A stretch of 64,000 nucleotides of DNA from Loktanella fryxellensis (GTDB taxonomy: Bacteria; Pseudomonadota; Alphaproteobacteria; Rhodobacterales; Rhodobacteraceae), in NCBI RefSeq assembly GCF_900110065.1, contig NZ_FOCI01000008.1, positions 62,001 to 126,000 of the forward strand, written 5' to 3'. The first letter of the stretch is position 1, and each line of letters begins with the position of its first letter. The notes under the pieces were generated by a model. That model ran no database searches and had not been told where the DNA came from. It was given only the letters and a program-made list of their open reading frames with translations. Below are positions 21,456 to 30,660 of this stretch, one piece after another. The translations under genes and the position numbers were made by a program.

Positions 21456-21647
21456 AACGGGTGTGACCGGATGCCGCCGCATCGCACCCATTGACCGCCG
21501 CGTTCACGTCACGTCAGTCTTTTTGTGAACACGCTGACCAAGAAAAACCTTGAAGGTTGGGCGGAAAAGCCAAACCTTGGAACATAAGGCCACGGTCCGT
21601 TTCGGGTCCCCTCGCCCGCCGGCCCCCCGTACAGCAAGGAGCACGAA

Positions 21648-23966
21648 GTGCCATCATTCTCCACGACGCTCGAGCAGTCCATTCACGGTGCGCTGGCCCT
21701 GGCCAACGCCCGCCGCCACGAACTTGCCACGCTGGAGCATCTGCTGCTGGCGCTGATCGACGAACCGGACGCGGCGCGTGTGATGCGGGCCTGTTCCGTC
21801 GATCTGGATGACCTGCGCAAGGATCTGGAGGATTTCATCACCGACGACCTGTCCACGCTGGAAACGGACGTGGACGGGTCGGAGGCCGTGCCGACCGCGG
21901 CATTTCAGCGCGTGATCCAGCGCGCGGCGATCCACGTCCAGTCCTCCGGCCGGACAGAGGTGACCGGGGCCAACGTGCTGGTCGCCATCTTTGCCGAACG
22001 CGAAAGCAATGCGGCGTTCTTCCTGCAAGAGCAGGACATGACCCGCTACGACGCCGTCAATTTCATCGCGCATGGTGTGGCAAAGGATCCGGCCTTCGGC
22101 GAAAGCCGTCCGGTCAAGGGCGCGCCTCAACAAGACGAGGACGAAAGCGTGACCGAGGGGGACAAGAAGGAATCCGCACTGGCGAAATACTGCGTCGATC
22201 TGAACGAAAAGGCGGGCAAGGGCGACCTCGATCCGCTGATCGGCCGCGCGCACGAAGTCGAGCGCTGCATCCAGGTGCTGTGCCGCCGCCGCAAGAACAA
22301 CCCGCTGCTGGTGGGTGACCCTGGCGTGGGCAAGACCGCCATCGCCGAAGGTCTGGCCTACAAGATCGTGATGAAGGAAGTGCCCGAGGTTCTGTCGAAG
22401 GCCACGATCTACAGCCTCGACATGGGCGCGCTGCTGGCCGGGACCCGCTATCGGGGCGACTTCGAAGAGCGGCTGAAGGCCGTGATGACCGAGATGGAGA
22501 ACCACAAGGATGCGGTCCTCTTCATCGACGAGATCCACACGATCATCGGCGCCGGCGCCACCTCCGGCGGAGCCATGGACGCGTCCAACCTGCTGAAGCC
22601 TGCTCTGCAGGGCGGCAAGCTGCGCTGCATGGGATCGACCACCTACAAGGAGTTCCGCCAGCACTTCGAGAAGGACCGCGCCCTGTCGCGCCGGTTCCAG
22701 AAGATCGACGTGAACGAGCCGTCGGTCGAGGATGCGGTCAAGATCCTCAAGGGCATCAAGCCCTATTTCGAGGAGCATCACGGCGTGAAATACACCGCCG
22801 AGGCGATCCGCGCTGCGGTGGAACTGTCGGCCCGCTACATCAACGATCGCAAGCTGCCGGACAAGGCCATCGACGTCATCGACGAAGCGGGCGCATCTCA
22901 GCAGCTGCTGGCCGACTCGCGCCGCCGTAAGACCCTCGGTGTCAAGGAGATCGAGGCCGTCGTGGCCAAGATCGCCCGCATCCCGCCCAAGAATGTCAGC
23001 AAGGACGACGCCACGGTGCTGCGTGATCTGGAAACCTCGCTCAAGCGCGTGGTCTTTGGTCAGGACAAGGCGATTGAGGCACTGTCGTCCGCGATCAAGC
23101 TGGCCCGTGCGGGCCTGCGCGAGCCGGAGAAGCCCATCGGCAATTACCTGTTCGCGGGCCCGACTGGCGTGGGCAAGACCGAGGTGGCGAAACAGCTGGC
23201 GGATACGCTGGGTGTGGAACTGCTGCGTTTTGATATGTCCGAATACATGGAGAAGCACGCGGTCAGCCGTCTGATCGGTGCCCCTCCGGGCTATGTCGGC
23301 TTCGATCAGGGCGGCATGCTGACCGATGGCGTCGACCAGAACCCCCACTGCGTCCTGCTGCTGGACGAGATGGAAAAGGCGCACCCGGATGTCTACAACA
23401 TCCTGCTGCAGGTCATGGACCACGGCAAACTGACGGACCACAACGGGCGGACCACCGATTTCCGCAACGTGATCCTGATCATGACCAGCAACGCCGGTGC
23501 GTCGGAAATGGGCAAGAACGCCATGGGCTTCGGCCGCGAATCGCGCGAGGGCGAGGATACGGCGGCCATCGAGCGGATCTTCACGCCCGAATTCCGCAAC
23601 CGTCTGGACGCGATCATCAGCTTTGGCGCGCTGCCGAAGGAAGTGATCATGAAGGTGGTCGAAAAGTTCGTCCTGCAACTTGAGGCGCAATTGATCGACC
23701 GCAACGTGCACATCGAGCTGACCCCCGCCGCCGCCGCGTGGCTGGGCGACAAGGGCTACGACGTCAAGATGGGCGCGCGCCCGCTGGGCCGCGTGATTCA
23801 GGAGCACATCAAGAAGCCACTGGCCGAAGAACTGCTGTTCGGCAAGCTGGTGAAGGGCGGTCTGGTCAAGGTCGGCGTCAAGGACAAGGCACTCGACCTG
23901 TCCTTCGAGGCGCCCGAACAGGCCAAGATCACAGGCAAGAAGCCCCCGCTGCTGACCGCCGAGTGA
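21648..23966 (+). CDS. clpA: ATP-dependent Clp protease ATP-binding subunit ClpA
   Basis: 772-residue AAA+ unfoldase feeding proteins into ClpP. The N-terminal ClpS-binding domain begins PSFSTTLEQSIHGALALANA; the first AAA module has GDPGVGKTAIAEGLA (Walker A) and VLFIDEIHTIIGAG; the second has GPTGVGKTEVAKQLA and VLLLDEMEKAHPDVYNILLQ. There is no long middle domain, so it is ClpA, not ClpB. The start is GTG with AAGGAG six bases upstream. No clpS gene adjoins it; the 190-base leader contains nested inverted repeats. Confidence 0.97.
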   Translation: MPSFSTTLEQSIHGALALANARRHELATLEHLLLALIDEPDAARVMRACSVDLDDLRKDLEDFITDDLSTLETDVDGSEAVPTAAFQRVIQRAAIHVQSSGRTEVTGANVLVAIFAERESNAAFFLQEQDMTRYDAVNFIAHGVAKDPAFGESRPVKGAPQQDEDESVTEGDKKESALAKYCVDLNEKAGKGDLDPLIGRAHEVERCIQVLCRRRKNNPLLVGDPGVGKTAIAEGLAYKIVMKEVPEVLSKATIYSLDMGALLAGTRYRGDFEERLKAVMTEMENHKDAVLFIDEIHTIIGAGATSGGAMDASNLLKPALQGGKLRCMGSTTYKEFRQHFEKDRALSRRFQKIDVNEPSVEDAVKILKGIKPYFEEHHGVKYTAEAIRAAVELSARYINDRKLPDKAIDVIDEAGASQQLLADSRRRKTLGVKEIEAVVAKIARIPPKNVSKDDATVLRDLETSLKRVVFGQDKAIEALSSAIKLARAGLREPEKPIGNYLFAGPTGVGKTEVAKQLADTLGVELLRFDMSEYMEKHAVSRLIGAPPGYVGFDQGGMLTDGVDQNPHCVLLLDEMEKAHPDVYNILLQVMDHGKLTDHNGRTTDFRNVILIMTSNAGASEMGKNAMGFGRESREGEDTAAIERIFTPEFRNRLDAIISFGALPKEVIMKVVEKFVLQLEAQLIDRNVHIELTPAAAAWLGDKGYDVKMGARPLGRVIQEHIKKPLAEELLFGKLVKGGLVKVGVKDKALDLSFEAPEQAKITGKKPPLLTAE

Positions 23967-24925
23967 TCCGCACCACGCTGATCGCGACCCTGTCCCTCGC
24001 AGCCACATCGGCTGCGGGGGATATCTCTTTGGGGCTGCCGCTTGCCTGTGACATGGATAGCGTGTGTTTCATCCAGCAGACCGTGGACCGGGATACCGGA
24101 CCAGGGGCGCAGGATTTCACCTGCGGCCCCCTCAGCTACGACGAGCATAGCGGAACGGATTTCGCCTTGCCGTCTCTGGCCATGCAGGCGGCGGGCGTCG
24201 ATGTCCTCGCCGCCGCCCCCGGCACGATACAGGGCGTACGCAACGATATGCCCGACGTGCTGCAGACCGATCCCGCCGCACCCGACGTGACCGACCGCGA
24301 ATGCGGCAACGGGCTGGTCATCCGCCACGCCGACGGCTGGGAAACCCAGTATTGCCATATGGCCCAAGGCTCGCTCACCATGAAACCGGGCGACAACGTT
24401 GCCACCGGCGACGTGCTGGGCCGCGTCGGCCTGTCCGGCGAGACGGAGTTTCCACACCTGCACCTGAGCGTGCGCCGCGATGGCGCCGTCGTCGATCCCT
24501 TCGCCCCGTCCACGGCGACCAGCTGCGGCCCTGCGGGCGACAGTCTGTGGTCCGACGCCCTCACCCTTGCGCCGGGTGGCCTCATCGCCGCCGGGTTCCG
24601 CGCGGATGTCCCCGCCTTCGACGCGATCAAGGCGGGCACAGCGGCGATGGGCACCCTGCCCGTGTCGGGTGGTGCGTTGGTGGTTTGGGGCTATGCATTC
24701 GGCGGTCAGGCGGGAGACCTGATGGTCCTGCAGATCGCCGGACCAGAAGGCACCGTCTTCGACGACACGCAGACGCTCGACCGCACGCAGGCCCAACTCT
24801 TTCGCGCAGGCGGGCGGCGCACGCCGCCAGAAGGGTGGCCGCCCGGCGACTACACCGGCACCATCACCCTGCAGCGCGACGGCATGGTGATCGACACGGC
24901 AACCACCACCGTCACCCTGCGCTAA
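23963..24925 (+). CDS. M23 family metallopeptidase (LytM domain), exported
   Basis: 320 residues with a signal peptide (RTTLIATLSLAATSAAG). The LytM/M23 catalytic residues are visible: HSGTDFAL (HxxxD) and, about 110 residues on, PHLHLSVRRD (HxH). Zinc endopeptidases of this family cleave peptidoglycan cross-links, or act as divisome activators when inactive. Cysteine pairs in CDMDSVCF and TDRECGNG suggest disulfides in the periplasm. A GTG start overlaps the clpA stop (GTGA). Confidence 0.87.
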   Translation: MIRTTLIATLSLAATSAAGDISLGLPLACDMDSVCFIQQTVDRDTGPGAQDFTCGPLSYDEHSGTDFALPSLAMQAAGVDVLAAAPGTIQGVRNDMPDVLQTDPAAPDVTDRECGNGLVIRHADGWETQYCHMAQGSLTMKPGDNVATGDVLGRVGLSGETEFPHLHLSVRRDGAVVDPFAPSTATSCGPAGDSLWSDALTLAPGGLIAAGFRADVPAFDAIKAGTAAMGTLPVSGGALVVWGYAFGGQAGDLMVLQIAGPEGTVFDDTQTLDRTQAQLFRAGGRRTPPEGWPPGDYTGTITLQRDGMVIDTATTTVTLR

Positions 24926-26442
24926 CGCTCGGTCAGCTTCAGCTCGATCCTGCGGTTCTGCGCCCGTGCCTCGGCACTGGTGCCGGGGTTCAGCGGCTGG
25001 AACTCGGCAAAGCCGTTGGCCGACATGCGGCCCGGCGGAATGCCCAGCGTCTCCATGTACCGCACCACCGACAGCGCACGCGCCTGAGACAGCTCCCAGT
25101 TGTCGGCAAACGCACCCAGTCCCGACAGCGGCTGGTCGTCGGTGTGGCCATCCACGCGGATGATCCAGTCGATGCCGTCGGGGATCTGGTCCGCGATCTG
25201 GCGCAGGATGCCAGCGACCTGTGCGATGTCGCCCTGCCCCGCCGTCGACAGCTGCGCATCCCCCGCCCCGAACAGCACTTCAGAGGAGAAGACGAAGCGG
25301 TCGCCTACGATCTGCACGCCGTCCAGCCCCTCGACCACGCCGCGCAACTGGCCAAAGAAATCAGACCGGAACCGTTCCAGATCCTGCGCTTCGGCCTGCA
25401 GGCGCGCGGTCTCCGCCTCCAGCCGGATGCGCTCGGCTTCCTCCAGCTCGGCGCGGCGCGTCTCTTCGGCGGCGACGCGGGCCAGCGCGGTGTTCAACTG
25501 TGACCCCAGCGCCTCGATCTGCACGTCGGCAGCCGCACCGTCGCTCTCCGCGATATTCAGCAGCGACTGCAGGCTGCCCACCTGTTCGCGCAGCGCCGCG
25601 ACCTGTTCGTTCAGCAACGCCGTCTGGCGCTGCGCGTCCGTGGATTGCGCCTCCTGCGCCGCCAAGGCCTGCTCGGCCACTGCCAGCAGCGCCGCCTGAC
25701 GCTCCCCCTCGGTCGCGGTCGCTGCCTGCGCAGCCAGATCGGCGGCCAACCCGTCGCGCGCCGCCTCGGCGGCCGCCAGCAGGGTCAGCGTGTCCTCCGC
25801 CGCGCGGCGCTGCTCCTCCAGCGACAGGGTCATGGCGGTCAATTCCGCATCCGCATCCGTCAGCCGCGCGCGCAGCGCCTCTGCCGCCGCCGCATCGACC
25901 AGCCGCGCCGCCTCCAGCTCCGATATCTGGGCGGTCTGCGCCGCATCGCTGTCGCGCAGATCGGCTATCAGCGCCTCCAGCGCCTCGCGCCGGGCGGCGG
26001 CCAGACGTGCCGCCTCGCTCTGCGCGTCGATCTCGCGCCGCGCGGTGGCCAGCGCCAGATCCAGCTGTTGTTGCGCCGTCAGCAGATCGGCGTTGTCCTG
26101 CTCCAACCCCGCGACCTGCCCGGTCAGGTCGGCGCGCTCGGCCAGCAGTCCGGCCACCTGCGCCTCGAACCCCGTGATCTGCGCATCCGCCTCCGCCAGA
26201 TCGGCGGTTGCTGCATCACGCGCGCTTTCCGCCAGACCCAGCGCGCCCGTCAGCGCCGCGACCTGCCCCGCCAGATCATCCAGCTGCATCTCCTGCCCGC
26301 TGATCGTCTCGCGCAGGGCGAACTGCAGCACGGTGAAGATCGTCAGCACGAACATGAGCACCAGCAGCAGACCCGTCATCGCATCGACGAATCCGGGCCA
26401 CATGTTGGTGTTCATCCGGGTGCTGCGCCGCGACAGGGCCAT
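24922..26442 (-). CDS. MotB-like OmpA-domain protein with long coiled coil
   Basis: 506 residues. One membrane helix at about 16-44, with Asp20 (MWPGFVDAMTGLLLVLMF) placed like the proton-binding Asp of MotB. From about 46 to 355 there is an Ala/Glu/Gln/Leu-rich heptad-like coiled coil. The C-terminal OmpA/MotB peptidoglycan-binding domain has VDGHTDDQPL, NWELSQARALSVVRYM and NRRIELKL. Pairs with the upstream MotA/TolQ-like gene (three bases apart), together forming a probable proton-driven, wall-anchored complex. It lacks any flagellar or Tol neighbours. The convergent M23 gene overlaps its end by four bases. Confidence 0.85.
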   Translation of the reverse strand: MALSRRSTRMNTNMWPGFVDAMTGLLLVLMFVLTIFTVLQFALRETISGQEMQLDDLAGQVAALTGALGLAESARDAATADLAEADAQITGFEAQVAGLLAERADLTGQVAGLEQDNADLLTAQQQLDLALATARREIDAQSEAARLAAARREALEALIADLRDSDAAQTAQISELEAARLVDAAAAEALRARLTDADAELTAMTLSLEEQRRAAEDTLTLLAAAEAARDGLAADLAAQAATATEGERQAALLAVAEQALAAQEAQSTDAQRQTALLNEQVAALREQVGSLQSLLNIAESDGAAADVQIEALGSQLNTALARVAAEETRRAELEEAERIRLEAETARLQAEAQDLERFRSDFFGQLRGVVEGLDGVQIVGDRFVFSSEVLFGAGDAQLSTAGQGDIAQVAGILRQIADQIPDGIDWIIRVDGHTDDQPLSGLGAFADNWELSQARALSVVRYMETLGIPPGRMSANGFAEFQPLNPGTSAEARAQNRRIELKLTER

Positions 26443-26445
26443 GGA

Positions 26446-27612
26446 TCAGGCGTCCCGCCGCGTCTGCTTGATCGCGCGGGTCAGCGCGGCCAGATCGGTG
26501 CGCAGATCGGCCAGCGTTTCCTGACGCCCTGCTGCGATCTCCTCCAGCAGGCGCAGCATCTGGGTGTCGATGGACCGCAGCCGCATCCGGCTTTCCGCGT
26601 CCAGACCATCCGCCCCGCCGTCCTGCAGTTGCGCGATCAGGCGGTCCTGCCCGTCGGCGATGCGCGTCAGCAGAGCCGCATCGGTGCCGCTGGCGCGCTG
26701 GCTGTCCACCAACCGCTCGATCGTCCGCGACAGCTGGATCAGGTGGTCGTCCGCAGCGCTGCGCGTCTGCTCGGTCTGCGCCAGCAACCCCTGCATCGTC
26801 TCCAGCTGCGCGCCCATGTGATCGGCAAAGGCCGCCATCATGGCGCTGTCTGCTCCCGAACCCGCCTCGTCGCTGCCGGCAAAGCCGAGGCGCGTGATGC
26901 CCGACAGCCACTCTTCAAGCTCGCGGAAGAAGCGGTTCTGCGCCTGACCGGCGAAGAGTTCCAGCAGTCCCACGATCAGCGAGCCCGCAAGCCCCAGCAG
27001 CGACGACGAGAACGCCGTGCCCATACCGCCCAACTGCGTCTCCAGCCCCGCCTGCAGGCGCGCGAACACGTCGACACCACTCTCGCCCTCGACCGGGTTC
27101 AGCGACCGGATCGTCTGGACCAGCCCCGGGACGGTCGTGGCAAGGCCATAGAACGTGCCCAGGAGTCCGAGGAAGATCAGCAGGCTGCCCAGATACCGGG
27201 TGAATTCCCGATTCTCGTCGATGCGCTGCGCGACGCTGTCCTGAATGGACGTGGCCGCGGTCGAAGAGATCTGCATCCGCGCGCCCTGCGACCGCAACAA
27301 CGTCGCAAGCGGCACGAGGAGCGATGGGGCGATCGTGATCTGATGCCCCGACCGACGCGCGGCGAACCCCTCGATCCACTCCACCGATTTCATCAGCTGC
27401 CAGACCTGTGCAAAGGTCGATCCGATGCCCAGCGCCGCGACGCCCAGGATCAGCCCGTTCAACCCCACGTTCAGCGCAAAGGCCGACTTGATCTGCGCAA
27501 AGAAAATGTAGCTGACGGCGGCCACGACGGCGAGCGCGATCAGCATGAAGGTGATCTGCCGCACGGGCTGCGAGAACTGCAGCCGCGTCTCGATCCTGCT
27601 CGTATCCGTCAC
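26446..27612 (-). CDS. MotA/TolQ/ExbB-like proton-channel protein
   Basis: 388 residues with four hydrophobic segments (about 20-40, 48-70, 140-165 and 200-225). The third and fourth hold YLGSLLIFLGLLGTFYGLA and GGMGTAFSSSLLGLAGSLIVG, the TolQ/MotA channel signature. The cytoplasmic loop between helices 2 and 3 and a long C-terminal helical tail (about 230-388) are larger than in ExbB. First in a two-gene operon with the MotB-like gene. Family knowledge says such pairs convert ion flow to torque or pulling force; the work done here is unknown. Confidence 0.85.
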   Translation of the reverse strand: MTDTSRIETRLQFSQPVRQITFMLIALAVVAAVSYIFFAQIKSAFALNVGLNGLILGVAALGIGSTFAQVWQLMKSVEWIEGFAARRSGHQITIAPSLLVPLATLLRSQGARMQISSTAATSIQDSVAQRIDENREFTRYLGSLLIFLGLLGTFYGLATTVPGLVQTIRSLNPVEGESGVDVFARLQAGLETQLGGMGTAFSSSLLGLAGSLIVGLLELFAGQAQNRFFRELEEWLSGITRLGFAGSDEAGSGADSAMMAAFADHMGAQLETMQGLLAQTEQTRSAADDHLIQLSRTIERLVDSQRASGTDAALLTRIADGQDRLIAQLQDGGADGLDAESRMRLRSIDTQMLRLLEEIAAGRQETLADLRTDLAALTRAIKQTRRDA

Positions 27613-27682
27613 GGTCGGCCATGTCCTGTTGTTTTGCCAAAGCTTAGGAGCGTTGGCGCGGAAACGGAAACGCTAAATCCGA

Positions 27683-28213
27683 TCAAACGGTGCCGAGGAT
27701 CGCGCGGACACGGCCCGTCAGCCAGACCATGTCAGGGTCGACGATTCCCATCTGCGCCAGATGGTCGGCGGTGCGGAACAGGTATTCGGAATTGGGACCG
27801 CGCCCACCGGTGCTGCGGGCGATCATCCGCGCCTGCGTCTCGAGGTCGAGTTGCACGTATTGTGCATGATCGGGGTCGATGACATAGGCCAGTGCGCCTT
27901 TCGGGCCGTCGTCGGTGTGGAGCACGACGGGACGTTCCAGATAGGCGGATGAGACGAGCTCGCGTTCGCGCAGCGCTGACAGCACGTGCGCCGTCTCTGT
28001 CTCCGCCACCTGAAAAGCCATGCCCGTGCATTGTCCCCCAGGCACCGCGTCGAGAGCCAGCACGAGTCCCGGCGCATCCGGCGTCCCGCGGTGATGGACC
28101 GACAGCATGCAGAAGCTGCGGTGGTAGTCGTGCAGCACCGCGCGATGTGCTGCAACGGGCACGAAACCGGGGTTCCACAGCAGCGAGCCATAGCCGAAGA
28201 TCCACAGGTTCAT
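27683..28213 (-). CDS. ChaC-like gamma-glutamylcyclotransferase
   Basis: 176 residues. The N-terminus has the family loop WIFGYGSLLWNPGF and the middle has the catalytic glutamate region SALRERELVSSAYLERPV, with YVIDPDHAQYV further on. ChaC enzymes cleave glutathione to 5-oxoproline and Cys-Gly, setting redox buffering. AAGGA lies eight bases before the ATG. With gshB close by, synthesis and breakdown of glutathione are both encoded within 2 kb, though on separate transcripts. Confidence 0.9.
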   Translation of the reverse strand: MNLWIFGYGSLLWNPGFVPVAAHRAVLHDYHRSFCMLSVHHRGTPDAPGLVLALDAVPGGQCTGMAFQVAETETAHVLSALRERELVSSAYLERPVVLHTDDGPKGALAYVIDPDHAQYVQLDLETQARMIARSTGGRGPNSEYLFRTADHLAQMGIVDPDMVWLTGRVRAILGTV

Positions 28214-28276
28214 GCGACTGGTCCTTTGTCGGGCATCCCTATAAACGCACGACGACCGATTGGCGAGGGGTGGCCC

Positions 28277-29248
28277 ATGAAGCTGTTGACGATCATCGTG
28301 CTGGCGCTGGCCGGACTCTATTCGGCATATTGGTTCATTGCCGCGCGGACCCTCGATGGGCAGTTGCAGTCGGGCCTTGCCGCCGCCGTCGCACAAGGCT
28401 GGCAAATCGAAAGCGAGAGCCTGACCACCGGTGGCTACCCCTCGCGCTTCGACGTGACGGCCCGCGACCTTACGGTGACGACACCGGGCGGCGACGTGAC
28501 ATGGCGCGCGCCCGTGGTCGAAACGGCGGCCCTGTCCTATGCCCCGAACCGCGTGATCCTCGCACTGCCGCCGTCGCAGACCGTCGCGGTGCAGGGCCAG
28601 ACCGTGACGATCGGGTCTGACGGGTTGCGGGCAAGCCTCGGCGTTGCGGCGAATACGTCGCTGGCACTCGATACGCTGACGGCAGAGGCGCGGGCGCTCG
28701 ACCTCGTCTCCGATCGCGGATGGTCGTGGAAGACCGGGGCCGCCTTGCTGGCGCTGCGACCGGATGGCACGACACCCGGCAGCTATGACGCATATCTTGG
28801 CCTTGCGAACGTGACCCCCGGGGTTGCCCTGTCCGCCGCACCCGATGGACCCGCGCAGGTGACGGTGGACGCCACGGTGCAGCTGGACCGCCCGCTGGAC
28901 CGCACGGGGCTGGCCGGGGCCCCGCCGCAGGTCCAGCAACTGTCGCTGACCACGGCCGAGGTGACATGGGGCGACTTGCGACTGGTGGCGGATGGGGCGA
29001 TCGACGTCGATGCGACGGGCGTGCCTACCGGCCAGATCCTGCTGGCGTTGACCGGCTGGCAGGACGTGCTGACTTTGATCGCAGAGGCCGGTCTGTTGGA
29101 CCCGGGCCTGCTGAGCGTCATCCGCAACGGCGCGTCTTTCATGGCCGCCGGGCAGGATACGCTGACCATGCCGCTGACGTTCGCCGACGGCGCGATGGCG
29201 CTCGGGCCCATTCCCATCGGCCCGGCACCCCGTCTGATCCTGCGCTAG
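28277..29248 (+). CDS. DUF2125 family protein, membrane-anchored periplasmic
   Basis: 323 residues with an N-terminal hydrophobic segment ([18 protein letters not shown]) acting as a signal anchor. The rest is beta-rich with repeated glycine/threonine strands ([20 protein letters not shown]), as in DUF2125. This alphaproteobacterial family resembles AsmA/YdgA-type envelope proteins in its strand pattern, but no function is proved. Its 3' end overlaps that of the convergent gshB gene by four bases. Confidence 0.82.
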   Translation: MKLLTIIVLALAGLYSAYWFIAARTLDGQLQSGLAAAVAQGWQIESESLTTGGYPSRFDVTARDLTVTTPGGDVTWRAPVVETAALSYAPNRVILALPPSQTVAVQGQTVTIGSDGLRASLGVAANTSLALDTLTAEARALDLVSDRGWSWKTGAALLALRPDGTTPGSYDAYLGLANVTPGVALSAAPDGPAQVTVDATVQLDRPLDRTGLAGAPPQVQQLSLTTAEVTWGDLRLVADGAIDVDATGVPTGQILLALTGWQDVLTLIAEAGLLDPGLLSVIRNGASFMAAGQDTLTMPLTFADGAMALGPIPIGPAPRLILR

Positions 29249-30189
29249 GCGGCGCGGCGCGCCTCGATCGCCAGCCAGATGCGTTCGGCGATGTTGGTGC
29301 CGTCGAACTGCTCGAGTTCCTGGATGCCGGTGGGCGAGGTGACGTTGATCTCGGTCAGCCAGTCGCCGATCACGTCGATGCCCACGAAGATCTGGCCCTT
29401 CTCGCGCAGCAGCGGCCCGATGCGATCGCAGATCTCGCGGTCGCGGTCGGTCAGCGCGACCTTCTCGGGCCGCCCGCCCACGTGCATGTTCGACCGCGTC
29501 TCACCGGCGGCCGGCACGCGGTTGATCGCGCCCACGGGCGCGCCGTTGACGAGGATGATGCGTTTGTCGCCCTTGGACACCGCCGGCAGGAATTTCTGCA
29601 TGATCAGCGGTTCGCGGTTGATGCCCGAAAAGAGCTCGTGCAGCGACGCGAGGTTGCCGTCGGCCTGCGCAAGCTTGAACACGCCGGCCCCGCCGTTGCC
29701 GTAGAGCGGCTTGAGGATCACGTCGCCGTGGGTCGCGCGAAATGCGCGCAGCGTGTCCAGATCGCGGGCCACCATCGTGGGCGGCGTCAGGTCCTGGAAC
29801 TGCAGCACCAGCAGCTTCTCGGGATAGTTGCGGACCCAGAACGGGTCGTTCACCACCAGCGTCGTGTCGCGGATCATGTCCAGCAGATGGGTCGTGGTGA
29901 TGTAGCCCATGTCGAACGGCGGGTCCTGACGCAGCCAGACCACGTCGAACGTCGCCAGATCGACCTCCTGTTCCGTCCCGAGGGTGAAGTGGTTCCCCTT
30001 TTCGCGCCGCACCGTCAGCGGCCAGCCCCGCGCCATCACGCGCCCTTCGCGGAATGCCAGCTTGTCGGGCGTATAATAGAACAAGCTGTGCCCCCGCGCC
30101 TGCGCCTCTTCTGCGATGCGGAACGTGCTGTCGGCGTCGATGTTGATCGGACCGATCGGGTCCATCTGGATGGCGACGTTCAGGGGCAT
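29245..30189 (-). CDS. gshB: glutathione synthetase
   Basis: 314-residue ATP-grasp enzyme that joins gamma-glutamylcysteine and glycine. The N-terminal [22 protein letters not shown] (substrate-binding pre-ATP-grasp fold), [14 protein letters not shown] (ATP loop) and [14 protein letters not shown] (metal-binding end) are all present. The ATG is the one used by homologues. It is convergent with the DUF2125 gene. Confidence 0.97.
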   Translation of the reverse strand: MPLNVAIQMDPIGPINIDADSTFRIAEEAQARGHSLFYYTPDKLAFREGRVMARGWPLTVRREKGNHFTLGTEQEVDLATFDVVWLRQDPPFDMGYITTTHLLDMIRDTTLVVNDPFWVRNYPEKLLVLQFQDLTPPTMVARDLDTLRAFRATHGDVILKPLYGNGGAGVFKLAQADGNLASLHELFSGINREPLIMQKFLPAVSKGDKRIILVNGAPVGAINRVPAAGETRSNMHVGGRPEKVALTDRDREICDRIGPLLREKGQIFVGIDVIGDWLTEINVTSPTGIQELEQFDGTNIAERIWLAIEARRAA

Positions 30190-30255
30190 GATCTGGCCTT
30201 TCGGATGTGGGCATACCCGATATGGCGCAGCCGCAGGTCCGGCGCAATGGCGCGC

Positions 30256-30660
30256 CTACCAGCCCCCGAAGGCGTTCGCGATCACCTGGACCTGGCCCAT
30301 CTGGTCGACGGTGGCCACATCGAACCGCATCGGCGTCAGCGCACCCCGCGGCTCCGACCCCACGTATTCGGACGCGGCCATGCAGATGCGATCCATCTGA
30401 CGCCGACTGACCCGCTGGATCGCCTGCGCATGTGTGCGGCTCTTCTTCACTTCGACAAAGACGATGCCGTCGCCGTCGCGCACGATCAGGTCGATCTCGC
30501 CACCACGACCGCGCCAGCGGCGGGCGGCCTCGGCGCAACCGCGGGCGGCATAGGTGCGTGCCACGATATCCTCTGCGGCAAGGCCCGCATGATAGTTCAT
30601 GGCGTTGCGCCGCGCGGTCCCATCCAACACGGGGTCAGGCTGCGTTATCGTCATTTGCAT
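30256..30660 (-). CDS. yraN: YraN family (UPF0102) endonuclease-like protein
   Basis: About 134 residues with the UPF0102 core: AGLAAEDIVARTYAARG, WRGRGGEIDLIVRDG, then FVEVKKS, the D-x(n)-ExK catalytic pattern of a PD-(D/E)XK nuclease fold. Its function is not established. The start is uncertain; aaagga lies eight bases before the chosen ATG (MQMTITQ), the next ATG is two codons later, and MNYHAG lies 21 codons downstream. It overlaps rsmI by about 26 bases, matching the conserved rsmI/lpoA/yraN neighbourhood. Confidence 0.87.
   Translation of the reverse strand: MQMTITQPDPVLDGTARRNAMNYHAGLAAEDIVARTYAARGCAEAARRWRGRGGEIDLIVRDGDGIVFVEVKKSRTHAQAIQRVSRRQMDRICMAASEYVGSEPRGALTPMRFDVATVDQMGQVQVIANAFGGW

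Noticed and set aside
24922..27612. Zorya-type anti-phage system (ZorA/ZorB)
   Set aside because: The pair has the MotA/MotB fold but no ZorC/D/E effector genes nearby, and the long coiled coil is on the B-like, not the A-like, protein.
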